Shown here piece by piece: positions 48,385 to 61,773 of a stretch of DNA of 64,000 nt (position 1 is its first letter; each line of letters opens with the position of its first letter). The DNA comes from Pseudomonas sp. AOB-7 (GTDB taxonomy: Bacteria > Pseudomonadota > Gammaproteobacteria > Pseudomonadales > Pseudomonadaceae), in contig NZ_RFFK01000007.1 in the NCBI RefSeq assembly GCF_003696305.1, positions 160,035 through 224,034 of the forward strand. The letters run 5' to 3'. Made by a program: the position numbers and the translations under genes. Below the pieces are notes generated by a model. That model searched no databases. It was not told the DNA's origin and saw only the letters and a list, made by a program, of their open reading frames with translations.

Positions 48385-49653
48385 TTAGCCGTTGAACACT
48401 TCGTCCACCGAGTTCAGCGGATAGTGCTTCGGATAGGGCAGCGTGGCCACGCCGGACTCGATGGCGGCCTTGGCCACGGCATCGCAGACCACGGTAATCA
48501 GGCGGCGGTCCATCGGCTTGGGAATGATGTACTCGCGGCCGAACTCCAGCTTGATACCGCCATAGGCGTCGCACACGTCCTGCGGCACCGGCAGCTTGGC
48601 CAGGTCGCGCAGGGCCAGGGCGGCAGCGATCTTCATTTCCTCGTTGATGCGGGTGGCGCGTACGTCCAGGGCACCGCGGAAGATGAAGGGGAAGCCCAGC
48701 ACGTTGTTGACCTGGTTCGGGTAGTCGGAACGACCGGTGGCCATGATCACGTCGTTGCGGGTCTCGTGCGCCAGCTCCGGCTTGATTTCCGGATCCGGGT
48801 TGGAGCAGGCGAAGACGATCGGGTTGGCCGCCATGCGCTTGAGGTCTTCCGGACTCAGCAGGTTGGCGCCGGACAGGCCGACGAACACGTCGGCGCCATC
48901 GAGGGCATCGGCCAGGGTGCGCTTGTCGGTCTCGGTGGCGAACACCGCCTTGTACTGGTTGAGGTCGTCGCGACCGGCGTGGATCACGCCCTTGCGGTCG
49001 AGCATATAGATGTTCTCGACCTTGGCGCCCATGCTCACCAGCAGCTTCATGCAGGAGATGGCGGCGGCGCCGGCGCCGAGGCAGACGATCTTCGCCTCTT
49101 CCAGGGTCTTGCCGGCGATTTCCAGGGCGTTGAGCATGCCGGCGGCGGTGACGATGGCAGTGCCGTGCTGGTCGTCGTGGAACACCGGAATGTCGCACTG
49201 CTCGATCAGCGCGCGCTCGATCTCGAAGCACTCGGGGGCCTTGATATCTTCCAAGTTGATGCCGCCGAAGGTGATGGAGATGCGTTTCACGGTGTCGATG
49301 AAGGCCTGCGGGCTCTCAGAGTCGACTTCGATGTCGAACACGTCGATGCCGGCGAAACGCTTGAACAGCACGCCTTTGCCTTCCATCACCGGCTTGGAGG
49401 CCAGCGGGCCGAGGTTACCCAGACCGAGGATCGCGGTGCCGTCGGAAATCACTGCCACCAGGTTGCCTTTACCGGTGTAGCGGTAGGCCAGCTCGGCGTC
49501 GCGGGCGATTTCGCGGACCGGCTCGGCGACACCCGGGCTGTAGGCCAGCGACAGGTCGCGGGCGGTGGCGGTGGCTTTGGTCAACTCGACGCTCAGCTTA
49601 CCCGGGCGGGGTTGAGCGTGATATTCGAGAGCGGCAGTTTTGAGATCTGACAT
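48385..49653 (-). CDS. NAD(P)-dependent malic enzyme, short form
   Basis: The 422-residue enzyme oxidatively decarboxylates malate to pyruvate. LAYSPGVAEPVREIA near 38 holds the catalytic tyrosine region. PVMEGKGVLFKRFAGIDVFD near 90 holds the lysine. DDQHGTAIVTAAGMLNAL near 162 and VCLGAGAAAISCMKLL near 190 (dinucleotide fold) follow. It lacks the C-terminal phosphotransacetylase-like domain of long MaeB. Cofactor preference cannot be read safely. The start at 49653 (MSDLKTAALEYH) has GGAAA upstream; an earlier in-frame start at 49728 adds an unrelated leader. Confidence 0.94.
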   Translation of the reverse strand: MSDLKTAALEYHAQPRPGKLSVELTKATATARDLSLAYSPGVAEPVREIARDAELAYRYTGKGNLVAVISDGTAILGLGNLGPLASKPVMEGKGVLFKRFAGIDVFDIEVDSESPQAFIDTVKRISITFGGINLEDIKAPECFEIERALIEQCDIPVFHDDQHGTAIVTAAGMLNALEIAGKTLEEAKIVCLGAGAAAISCMKLLVSMGAKVENIYMLDRKGVIHAGRDDLNQYKAVFATETDKRTLADALDGADVFVGLSGANLLSPEDLKRMAANPIVFACSNPDPEIKPELAHETRNDVIMATGRSDYPNQVNNVLGFPFIFRGALDVRATRINEEMKIAAALALRDLAKLPVPQDVCDAYGGIKLEFGREYIIPKPMDRRLITVVCDAVAKAAIESGVATLPYPKHYPLNSVDEVFNG

Positions 49654-49757
49654 AGTGGCATTTCCGCTTTTGTTGGCTGTTGAACGGGCAGGCGGCCGAG
49701 GATACGCAAGTTGTATACAGCTGCACAAGACCGTTCGGTCGCTATTGAATCGACCGG

Positions 49758-51194
49758 CTAGCGCAGGGTTTTCAGCCAGTCGCCGGGACGCGGCTCACCG
49801 CCGGGATAGAGCCCGTTGAGCAGGCGCAGCTGGGCTTCGCCGTCACCCGGCAGCGGGCTGTCCTTGGCCAGCGCCGCCAGGCTCTGCCCGGCCTTGGCGC
49901 GGGCCAGGCGCAGGCGCACCGGCTCGGCCAGCTTGCGCTCCTCGGCCTTGAGCGGGCGGTAGCTGCGGATCACCTCGAGGAAGTGCTGGTCCTGGCTTTC
50001 CAGGGAGGCGCGCCCCTTCACCACGCCGATGAACAGATAGGCCCGCTCGCCGCGGTAGATCGCCGCCACGCGCCGCGCCGGCTGCCCCGGCAGCACCGCG
50101 GTGTAGCCCTGCAGCGCGCCCAGGCGCAGCTCTTCGCCGGCGGCCAGGCGCTGATTGCCGACCCGCTGGCGAAGAAATTCGGCCGGCGTCAGGCGCGTGT
50201 CTGCCGCCTCCAGGGTCATGGCGACGAAGGCCTGCTGATCGGCGCTGTGGCCGATCAGCACGTCGGGGCGGTTGACCAGCTGCCAGCCGGCCGGATAGCT
50301 CAGGGTGAAATCCAGTTCGCCGTGATAGAAGTGCCGCCCGCGACGAATGCCGCTGGCGGCCGAGTCGCCGAACACCAGGCCGTCGAGCATCTGCAAGAAG
50401 GTATCGCGCCCCACTTCCTGAGACTCGCCGACCAGGGCGCGGGCCGGGCCGACCACCTGCTGCAGGCGCCGCTCGTTGTCCGGGTGGGTATCGAACAGGC
50501 CGTGATAACCGCCGGCGGCTACCGCTTCGCCGCGCTTGGCCGCCTGGGCACGGGCGAAGTCCTCCTGGTTCTTCAGCACCTTGACCACCTCGATCATCGC
50601 CTGCGGGTCGTAACCGCTGCGCGCCAGGTACTGGGCGCCGAGGCCGTCGGCCTCCAGCTCCATGTCGCGGCCGTAGCCACGCACGAAGGCGTTGCCCATC
50701 ACGCCGGTCAGGTCGCCCACCGCGCCGATGCCGGTGCCGATGGCCGCGGCCTGGCCGAGCAGACCCCAGGCGGTGGACTGGCTCTGCTGGCGCACGCTGT
50801 GCCGCGCGGTGACGTGGCCGACCTCGTGACCGAGCACCGCGGCCAGCTCGGCCTCGGAATTGAGGTAGGCGAGCAAGCCGCGGTGGATGTAGATATAGCC
50901 GCCGGGCAAGGCGAAGGCGTTGATGTCGGGGCTGTCGACCAGGGTGAAGACATAGTTGAGCTGGCTGCGATGACTGTTGCGCGCCACCCGCTCGCCGACC
51001 CGCTGGATATAGGCCTGCAGCCTGGCGTCGTCGTAACGCGGGTACTGCTTGAGGATTTCCTGGTTGTAGCGCGCGCCGAGATCCAGTTCCTGGCGCTCGC
51101 TCATCATCACGAAGTCGTTGCGCCCGGTGGCCGGGTTGACCGCGCAACCGGCCAGCCAGGCACAGGCCAGACAGACAAGCACGGTTCGCATCAT
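49758..51194 (-). CDS. M48-family metalloprotease lipoprotein
   Basis: The 478-residue protein has a lipoprotein signal (MMRTVLVCLACAWLAGC, lipid Cys17) and a Zn protease domain with HEVGHVTARH near residue 125 and the downstream glutamate in ELEADGLGAQYL near 185. The C-terminal third is an extra domain with a LysM-like or dockerin-like end (QSLAALAKDSPLPGDGEAQL). It resembles the BepA/LoiP group that processes outer-membrane proteins, though with a different C-terminus than the TPR of BepA. Its ATG overlaps the nuclease stop (ATGA), so the pair is translationally coupled. Confidence 0.9.
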   Translation of the reverse strand: MMRTVLVCLACAWLAGCAVNPATGRNDFVMMSERQELDLGARYNQEILKQYPRYDDARLQAYIQRVGERVARNSHRSQLNYVFTLVDSPDINAFALPGGYIYIHRGLLAYLNSEAELAAVLGHEVGHVTARHSVRQQSQSTAWGLLGQAAAIGTGIGAVGDLTGVMGNAFVRGYGRDMELEADGLGAQYLARSGYDPQAMIEVVKVLKNQEDFARAQAAKRGEAVAAGGYHGLFDTHPDNERRLQQVVGPARALVGESQEVGRDTFLQMLDGLVFGDSAASGIRRGRHFYHGELDFTLSYPAGWQLVNRPDVLIGHSADQQAFVAMTLEAADTRLTPAEFLRQRVGNQRLAAGEELRLGALQGYTAVLPGQPARRVAAIYRGERAYLFIGVVKGRASLESQDQHFLEVIRSYRPLKAEERKLAEPVRLRLARAKAGQSLAALAKDSPLPGDGEAQLRLLNGLYPGGEPRPGDWLKTLR

Positions 51195-51991
51195 GGCAAC
51201 ACCTCCAGCATCGCCGGGTGGGTCAGTGGCAGCATCCACCGCGCCTGGGCGGATTTCAAGCCGCCGCGGGACTGGCGGTCGATCACCCAGCCGCGCGCCT
51301 CCACCCGCGCGCCCTCGAGGCGCTGCAGCGCGTGCACATCGAACTGCTCAAGCAGCGCCGGCGCCACCCGCAGCACCCGCCCGCCGTCCAGTTCCAGCCA
51401 CAGGCCGCCACGATTACGCTGCACCTGGCTCACGCGCCCGCCGAGCAGGGCGAAGCCGCCGCTGCGCAACTGGCCGGCTGCCTGCACCTGCTCCTTGCGC
51501 CATAGCCCCAGGCGCTGCTGGCGCGCCTGACGCTCGGCCGCCTGCTGGCAGCTCACCAAGGCGACGTTGGGCGCCACCGCGACCATGAAACCGAGCCCCT
51601 CGGCCAGCAGCTGCGCCTCCAGATTGCGCCCTTGGCGGTCATAGAGATGGGCCAGGGTGCGGCCGTAGCGATCCTTGCCCTCGCGCCCCGGGCGCAGGCC
51701 GACACGGCCGTCGTTGGCCGCCACCAGCGCCTGCAGACGGCGCTGGGCCTGCACCGCGAAGGGTTCGTCGCTACGCCCCTGGCGCCCCAGTTCCGGCGCG
51801 TTGAGGCCGATCAGGCGCACGCTGCGACCATCGACCAGGCGCAGGGTATCGCCGTCCACCACCTGCTTGACCGCCAGCTGCGGCAGATCCGCCTGCAACG
51901 GGCAGAAGGCCTGGGCGAGCCCTGCCCAGGCGACAGAAACGAAAAAGGCGCCCACCAGGGACGCCTTTTTAAGCTTCACGGACAAGACCAT
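51191..51991 (-). CDS. Secreted thermonuclease-family protein
   Basis: The 266-residue protein has a signal peptide (about residues 1-28, KKASLVGAFFVSVAWAGLAQ then A) and a staphylococcal-nuclease domain: VDGDTLRLVDGRSVRLIGLN from about 45, with APEL next, and DRYGRTLAHLY near 108. These include the family's Asp, Arg and Tyr positions, so phosphodiesterase activity is plausible. A C-terminal OB-like region follows. An apparent rpmE terminator hairpin (51942-51970) lies inside codons about 8-17. The start ATG at 51991 is 26 bases after the rpmE stop. Confidence 0.9.
   Translation of the reverse strand: MVLSVKLKKASLVGAFFVSVAWAGLAQAFCPLQADLPQLAVKQVVDGDTLRLVDGRSVRLIGLNAPELGRQGRSDEPFAVQAQRRLQALVAANDGRVGLRPGREGKDRYGRTLAHLYDRQGRNLEAQLLAEGLGFMVAVAPNVALVSCQQAAERQARQQRLGLWRKEQVQAAGQLRSGGFALLGGRVSQVQRNRGGLWLELDGGRVLRVAPALLEQFDVHALQRLEGARVEARGWVIDRQSRGGLKSAQARWMLPLTHPAMLEVLP
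51942..51970 (-). terminator. rpmE terminator embedded in the nuclease signal-peptide codons
   Basis: AAAAAGGCG-CCC pairs with GGG-(A bulge)-CGCCTTTTT around the loop ACCA, 12 base pairs in all. On the minus strand the stem runs into TTTTTCGTTTCT. It is 48 bases past the rpmE stop and encodes KKASLVGAFF of the nuclease. Confidence 0.75.
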
Positions 51992-52017
51992 GGGCCGTTC
52001 CGCAATCGCGCGGTCGC

Positions 52018-52233
52018 TTACTTGGTAGCGCCGAACACGCCGAAGCGCTGCTTGAAGCGATCGATACGGCCGCCGGTGTCCAGCACTTTCTGCTTACCGG
52101 TGTAGAACGGGTGGCACTCGGAGCAAACGTCGAGGCTCAGGTTCTTGCCCAGGGTGGAGCGGGTCTTGATCACGTTGCCGCAGGAGCAGGTGGCGTCGAT
52201 CTCGACGTAATTCGGGTGGATATCGGCTTTCAT
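52018..52233 (-). CDS. rpmE: 50S ribosomal protein L31, zinc-binding form
   Basis: The 71-residue L31 joins the large ribosomal subunit near the central protuberance. It is the cysteine-containing (C+) type, with zinc ligands Cys16, Cys18, Cys37 and Cys40 (CSC and CSEC). The N-terminus [12 protein letters not shown] and the [18 protein letters not shown] segment are standard. It is divergent from priA and followed on the same strand by the nuclease gene. Confidence 0.98.
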   Translation of the reverse strand: MKADIHPNYVEIDATCSCGNVIKTRSTLGKNLSLDVCSECHPFYTGKQKVLDTGGRIDRFKQRFGVFGATK

Positions 52234-52380
52234 GGGGGTTTCCTCGGGGTGTTTGTGCCGCCACCCGACCCAACGTCAGGCACCGCACAGAAATAGGCCG
52301 CGGATCATACCAGAGCCGCCAGTCGATGCAAGCCGCGCGGGGTGCCGACCGTCGCGTGCTAAGATCGCCGGCCTGTCCAT

Positions 52381-52385
52381 GGAGG
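52381..52385 (+). promoter_or_regulatory. Ribosome-binding site deciding the priA start
   Basis: GGAGG is located five bases before GTG 52391 and overlaps the ATG at 52379, whose use would hide it in coding sequence. It supports the GTG start. Confidence 0.75.
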
Positions 52386-52390
52386 CTCGT

Positions 52391-54610
<2,220 letters not shown>

Positions 54611-54635
54611 ACGCACCAGCGATTCGCCCAGCCGT

Positions 54636-54701
54636 GGGGGCGCCGTGCGCTCCAGCTTCTCGATTCGCGACCAGACAACCCTTGGTGCGCACGGCGCACC
54701 C
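54636..54701. repeat. Long inverted repeat of the GGTGCGCCGTGCGC type
   Basis: Arms of 15 bases, GGGGGCGCCGTGCGC (54636-54650) and GCGCACGGCGCACCC (54687-54701), are inverted with 14 matches and a 36-base spacer. It lies 26 bases after the priA stop. It looks like a paired extragenic repeat; no T-run follows. Confidence 0.65.
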
Positions 54702-54782
54702 TACAAGTGATGGCCTGCCGCTTGCGGCTGCTTTTATAATGCGCAGTTTTCGACCAATGCCCCCGGGCGACCCGAGCCGACC

Positions 54783-56522
<1,740 letters not shown>

Positions 56523-57197
56523 ATGGCCGCGCGCAAGAAACCCGCCCCCAAGCGCGGCGCCAGCCGCTACCAGGCGCCGGCGAAGAAGCCGGTGCCGGGC
56601 TGGATCTGGCTGGCCTGCGGCCTGCTGGTCGGCGGTTTCTTCATGTTCCTGTTCAGCCTCGAGCCGGGTCGCGACGAGATCCAGCGCGACAAGGGCGAGC
56701 CGCCGCGCACCGCCAAACCGGCCCCCAAGCCGGCGCCGAGCGAACCGAGCAAGCCCAAGTACGACTTCTACACCCTGCTGCCGGAGTCCGAGGTGATCCT
56801 GCCGCAGGCGCTGGAAGAGACCCCGCCGCCGGCTCCGGCGCAGAAACCGGTGACCCCGGAGGAAGCGGCGAAGATCGACGCCGCCCGCGCCGAGGCCGCG
56901 CTCAACGGCCAGGTGCCGCCGCCCCCGCCGCCGGTGATCGCCGCCGCGCCGCTGACCACCCAGTTCTTCCTCCAGGCCGGCTCGTTCCGCCGCCGTGACG
57001 ATGCCGACAGCCTGCGCGCGCAGATCATCCTGCTCGGCCAGAACGTGCGGGTGGAAACCGGCAAGGTGCGCGAGGAAACCTGGCACCGCGTGCTGGTCGG
57101 CCCCTTCGCCAACCGCGAACAGCTGGCCGGCGCGCAGAAGACCCTGGCCGCCAGCGGCTTCGGCAATCTGCTGTTACAGCAGCGCCAGGTCCGTTGA
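56523..57197 (+). CDS. SPOR-domain membrane protein
   Basis: This 224-residue protein is of the FtsN-like bitopic type. It has a basic N-terminus (MAARKKPAPKRGASRYQAP), one transmembrane helix near 27-47 (WIWLACGLLVGGFFMFLFSL), a Pro/Ala/Lys-rich periplasmic linker and a C-terminal SPOR domain (about 143-222) with FFLQAGSFRRRDDADSLRAQ. SPOR domains bind glycan strands lacking peptide stems at division sites. It starts directly after argS with no gap. It could act as FtsN itself; the match to the P. aeruginosa locus supports this, but the sequence alone does not prove it. Confidence 0.9.
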   Translation: MAARKKPAPKRGASRYQAPAKKPVPGWIWLACGLLVGGFFMFLFSLEPGRDEIQRDKGEPPRTAKPAPKPAPSEPSKPKYDFYTLLPESEVILPQALEETPPPAPAQKPVTPEEAAKIDAARAEAALNGQVPPPPPPVIAAAPLTTQFFLQAGSFRRRDDADSLRAQIILLGQNVRVETGKVREETWHRVLVGPFANREQLAGAQKTLAASGFGNLLLQQRQVR

Positions 57198-57219
57198 TCC
57201 GCCTTTTGTCCGCCGTCGG

Positions 57220-57247
57220 TTGAAAAGCCGCGGCGGCCCCCCCATTT
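57220..57247 (+). promoter_or_regulatory. Heat-shock (sigma-32/RpoH) promoter of hslVU
   Basis: TTGAAA at 57220-57225 and CCCCATTT at 57240-57247 are separated by 14 bases, a near-ideal sigma-32 promoter (consensus CTTGAAA-N11-16-CCCCATNT). It is 47 bases before the hslV start, which fits HslVU as a heat-shock protease. Confidence 0.8.
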
Positions 57248-57293
57248 GAGTCTGCATCCGGGCAATTCGCCCCGCTGCGTGGAGACTCTCCCC

Positions 57294-57824
57294 TTGACCA
57301 CCATCGTTTCAGTGCGCCGCCACGGCAAGGTCGTGATGGCCGGCGACGGCCAGGTATCCCTCGGCAACACCGTGATGAAGGGCAATGCCAAGAAGGTCCG
57401 CCGCCTCTACCACGGCCAGGTGCTGGCCGGTTTCGCCGGCGCCACCGCCGACGCCTTCACCCTGTTCGAGCGCTTCGAGGGCCAGCTGGAAAAACACCAG
57501 GGCCACCTGGTGCGCGCCGCCGTCGAGCTGGCCAAGGACTGGCGCACCGACCGCAGCCTGAGCCGCCTGGAAGCCATGCTGGCGGTGGCCAACAAGGACG
57601 CCTCCTTGATCATCACCGGCAACGGCGACGTGGTCGAACCCGAGGAAGGCCTTATCGCCATGGGTTCCGGCGGCGCCTTCGCCCAGGCCGCGGCACGCGC
57701 CCTGCTGATGAAGACCGAGCTGAGCGCCCGCGAGGTGGCCGAGACCGCGCTTGGCATCGCCGGCGATATCTGCGTGTTCACCAACCACCACCAGACCCTC
57801 GAGGAACTGGACGCCGCCGAATAG
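57294..57824 (+). CDS. hslV: ATP-dependent protease peptidase subunit HslV
   Basis: The 176-residue peptidase forms two stacked hexamers capped by HslU. It starts at TTG 57294, preceded by GGAGA eight bases upstream, giving MTTIVSVRR; removal of Met exposes the catalytic Thr1 in [15 protein letters not shown] near 18-26 and [15 protein letters not shown] near 124 are conserved. A frame start 48 bases earlier at 57246 overlaps the promoter and would block the N-terminal threonine. hslU follows after 41 bases. A sigma-32 promoter precedes it. Confidence 0.96.
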   Translation: MTTIVSVRRHGKVVMAGDGQVSLGNTVMKGNAKKVRRLYHGQVLAGFAGATADAFTLFERFEGQLEKHQGHLVRAAVELAKDWRTDRSLSRLEAMLAVANKDASLIITGNGDVVEPEEGLIAMGSGGAFAQAAARALLMKTELSAREVAETALGIAGDICVFTNHHQTLEELDAAE

Positions 57825-57865
57825 CGTCCGGTTGTTCATCCCGATTCGATAGCGAGCCCGATTCC

Positions 57866-59206
<1,341 letters not shown>

Positions 59207-59211
59207 GCCCC

Positions 59212-59266
59212 GTAGCCCGGGTGAAATCCGGGGCCCCTGAAAGCCCCCGGATGGCATCCGGGCTAC
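59212..59266. repeat. Paired REP element (GTAGCCCGGGTGAAA family)
   Basis: GTAGCCCGG at 59212 and CCGGGCTAC ending at 59266 are inverted copies, with further internal dyad sequence between. Its left end matches the minus-strand reading of the element at 27722-27742. It lies between hslU and the DUF971 gene. Confidence 0.7.
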
Positions 59267-59284
59267 CGACAACGGACATCCAGC

Positions 59285-59656
59285 ATGCCCATCCCCAGCG
59301 CGATCAAACTGCACAAGGCCTCCAGGACCCTGGAGCTGCGCTACGGCGAGCAGAGCTATTCGCTCAGCGCCGAGTTCCTCCGCGTGCACTCGCCCTCGGC
59401 CGAGGTGCAGGGCCATGGCAAACCCATCCTGCAGACCGGCAAGCTCAATGTCGGGCTCGAACGCATCGAGCCGGCCGGCAACTATGCACTGAAACTGTGC
59501 TTCGACGACGGCCACGACAGCGGCCTGTTCACCTGGGACTACCTGTTCGAACTGGCCACCCGCCAGGAGCAGCTGTGGGCCGACTACCTGGCCCAGCTCA
59601 GCGCCGCCGGCAAATCCCGCGACCCCGACGAATCGGTCGTCCGTCTGATGCTCTGA
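59285..59656 (+). CDS. DUF971-family protein
   Basis: The 123-residue protein belongs to DUF971 (gamma-butyrobetaine hydroxylase-like N-terminal domain), with IKLHKASRTLELRYGEQSY near the start and LCFDDGHDSGLFTWDYLFEL near residue 75. The family is small and beta-rich; some members resemble an iron-sulfur-linked or accessory domain, but no function is established here. It follows hslU, as in P. aeruginosa, though a REP element intervenes, so co-transcription is uncertain. Confidence 0.88.
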   Translation: MPIPSAIKLHKASRTLELRYGEQSYSLSAEFLRVHSPSAEVQGHGKPILQTGKLNVGLERIEPAGNYALKLCFDDGHDSGLFTWDYLFELATRQEQLWADYLAQLSAAGKSRDPDESVVRLML

Positions 59657-59807
59657 GCCTTCGGGCAAAGCCTCGCCGCAGAGCGTGCGGCCCTGCGCCC
59701 GCGGCTCAGGTTCGGCGGAGTTAGGGCGCGTTTTCTAATCTATCGCGGCATACTCCCGCGCCATTGACCGGCTTGCTTAACTTCACAAACTCGGGTAACC
59801 AAGGAAC

Positions 59808-59823
59808 TGGCAGGTTCCCTGCA
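59808..59823 (+). promoter_or_regulatory. Candidate sigma-54 (-24/-12) promoter of phaC1
   Basis: TGGCAG-GTTCC-CTGCA keeps the invariant GG (59809-59810) and GC (59821-59822) with ten bases between them and matches most of the TGGCAC-N5-TTGCA consensus. A transcript would start near 59834, about 119 bases before phaC1. A -24/-12 promoter has been proposed at the equivalent site in P. aeruginosa. Confidence 0.65.
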
Positions 59824-59952
59824 TTTGGCTGCGCCAGGTGCAACGAAAGATGCGGACTCGATCCGCCCCCGGTAACCCGAGCAGTACCAGGCCCTGTGTC
59901 GCCGCGCGCGCCAACACGCCGGTATTCGTCTCAGGACAATGGAGCGTCGTAG

Positions 59953-61632
59953 ATGAGTGACAAGAACAACGAAGACCTGAAACGCCAGGCCTCGGAAAAC
60001 ACCCTGGGACTCAACCCGGTGGTCGGCATTCGCGGCAAGGACCTCCTGACCTCTGCCCGCATGGTGCTGGCCCAGGCGCTCAAGCAACCCTTCCACAGCG
60101 CCAAGCACGTCGCCCACTTCGGCCTGGAGCTGAAGAACGTCATGCTCGGCAAGTCCGAGCTCAAGCCCGAGGACGGCGACCGCCGCTTCGCCGACCCGGC
60201 CTGGAGCCAGAACCCGCTGTACCGCCGCTACCTGCAGACCTACCTGGCCTGGCGCAAGGAACTGCACGACTGGATCGAGCACAGCTCGCTGTCCGAGCAG
60301 GACGCCAGCCGCGGCCACTTCGTGATCAACCTGATGACCGAGGCCATGGCACCGTCCAACAGCATGGCCAACCCGGCCGCGCTCAAACGCTTCTTCGAGA
60401 CCGGCGGCAAGAGCCTGCTCGACGGCATGTCGCACCTGGCCAAGGACATGGTCAACAACGGCGGCATGCCCAGCCAGGTGAACATGGCGGCCTTCGAGGT
60501 CGGCAAGAACCTGGCCACCACCGAGGGTGCCGTGGTGTTTCGCAACGACGTGCTGGAGCTGATCCAGTACAAGCCGATCACCGAGAGCGTGCACGAGCGC
60601 CCGCTGCTGGTGGTGCCGCCGCAGATCAACAAGTTCTACGTGTTCGACCTGTCGCCGGACAAGAGCCTGGCGCGCTTCCTGTTGCGCAGCCAGGTGCAGA
60701 CCTTCGTGGTCAGCTGGCGCAACCCGACCAAGGCGCAGCGCGAGTGGGGCCTGTCCACTTATATCCAGGCGCTCAAGGAAGCCATCGAGGTCATCTGCGC
60801 CATCACCGGCAGCAAGGACGTCAACATGCTCGGCGCCTGCTCCGGCGGCCTGACCACCGCCTCCCTGCTCGGCCACTACGCCGCCCTCGGCGAGCAAAAG
60901 GTGCATGCCCTGACCCTGCTGGTCAGCGTGCTCGACACCCAGCTCGACACCCAGGTGGCGCTGTTCGCCGACGAGAAGACCCTGGAAGCCGCCAAGCGCC
61001 GCTCCTACCAGGCCGGCGTGCTCGAAGGCAGCGACATGGCCAAGGTGTTCGCCTGGATGCGTCCCAACGACCTGATCTGGAACTACTGGGTCAACAACTA
61101 CCTGCTCGGCAACGAGCCGCCGGTGTTCGACATCCTCTACTGGAACAACGACACCACGCGCCTGCCCGCCGCCCTGCACGGCGAATTCATCGACATGTTC
61201 CAGACCAACCCGCTGACCCGTGCGGGCGCGCTGGAGGTCTGCGGTACGCCGATCGACCTCAAGCAGGTCACCTGCGACTTCTTCTGCGTCGCCGGCACCA
61301 CCGACCACATCACCCCCTGGGACTCCTGCTACAAGTCGGCCCACCTGTTCGGCGGCAAGTGCGAGTTCGTGCTGTCCAACAGCGGCCATATCCAGAGCAT
61401 CCTCAACCCGCCGGGCAACCCCAAGGCGCGCTACATGACCAACAGCGAGATGCCGGCCGACCCCAAGGCCTGGCAGGAAGGCTCGACCAAGCACGCTGAC
61501 TCCTGGTGGCTGCACTGGCAGAGCTGGCTGGCCGAGCGCTCGGGCAAGACCAAGAACGCGCCCACCGCGCTGGGCAACAAGAAACATCCGGCCGCTGAAG
61601 CCGCCCCGGGCACCTATGTGCACGAACGCTGA
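59953..61632 (+). CDS. phaC1: Class II poly(3-hydroxyalkanoate) synthase 1
   Basis: The 559-residue polymerase joins (R)-3-hydroxyacyl-CoA units of medium chain length into PHA at the granule surface. The alpha/beta-hydrolase core carries the lipase-box variant GACSGG with nucleophile Cys296. Downstream are the conserved aspartate and histidine regions, with FFCVAGTTDHITPWDSCYKS near 438 and SNSGHIQSI near 476. The start ATG has GGAG eight bases upstream. It leads phaC1-phaZ-phaC2; the 141 bases before phaZ hold GC-rich dyads. Confidence 0.97.
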   Translation: MSDKNNEDLKRQASENTLGLNPVVGIRGKDLLTSARMVLAQALKQPFHSAKHVAHFGLELKNVMLGKSELKPEDGDRRFADPAWSQNPLYRRYLQTYLAWRKELHDWIEHSSLSEQDASRGHFVINLMTEAMAPSNSMANPAALKRFFETGGKSLLDGMSHLAKDMVNNGGMPSQVNMAAFEVGKNLATTEGAVVFRNDVLELIQYKPITESVHERPLLVVPPQINKFYVFDLSPDKSLARFLLRSQVQTFVVSWRNPTKAQREWGLSTYIQALKEAIEVICAITGSKDVNMLGACSGGLTTASLLGHYAALGEQKVHALTLLVSVLDTQLDTQVALFADEKTLEAAKRRSYQAGVLEGSDMAKVFAWMRPNDLIWNYWVNNYLLGNEPPVFDILYWNNDTTRLPAALHGEFIDMFQTNPLTRAGALEVCGTPIDLKQVTCDFFCVAGTTDHITPWDSCYKSAHLFGGKCEFVLSNSGHIQSILNPPGNPKARYMTNSEMPADPKAWQEGSTKHADSWWLHWQSWLAERSGKTKNAPTALGNKKHPAAEAAPGTYVHER

Positions 61633-61773
61633 TTCGGCGCAGTTTGCGCCACACTGCCTGCGGCACTGGGAGGTGCCGCTCGCCGCGACGCCGGCGAACC
61701 AGGCTCGCCCTGGTGAATCTGGGAGTGGCCGGGACGGTCGCCCCCAGCGTTTCAACTGATAGGGCCCGCGCGC

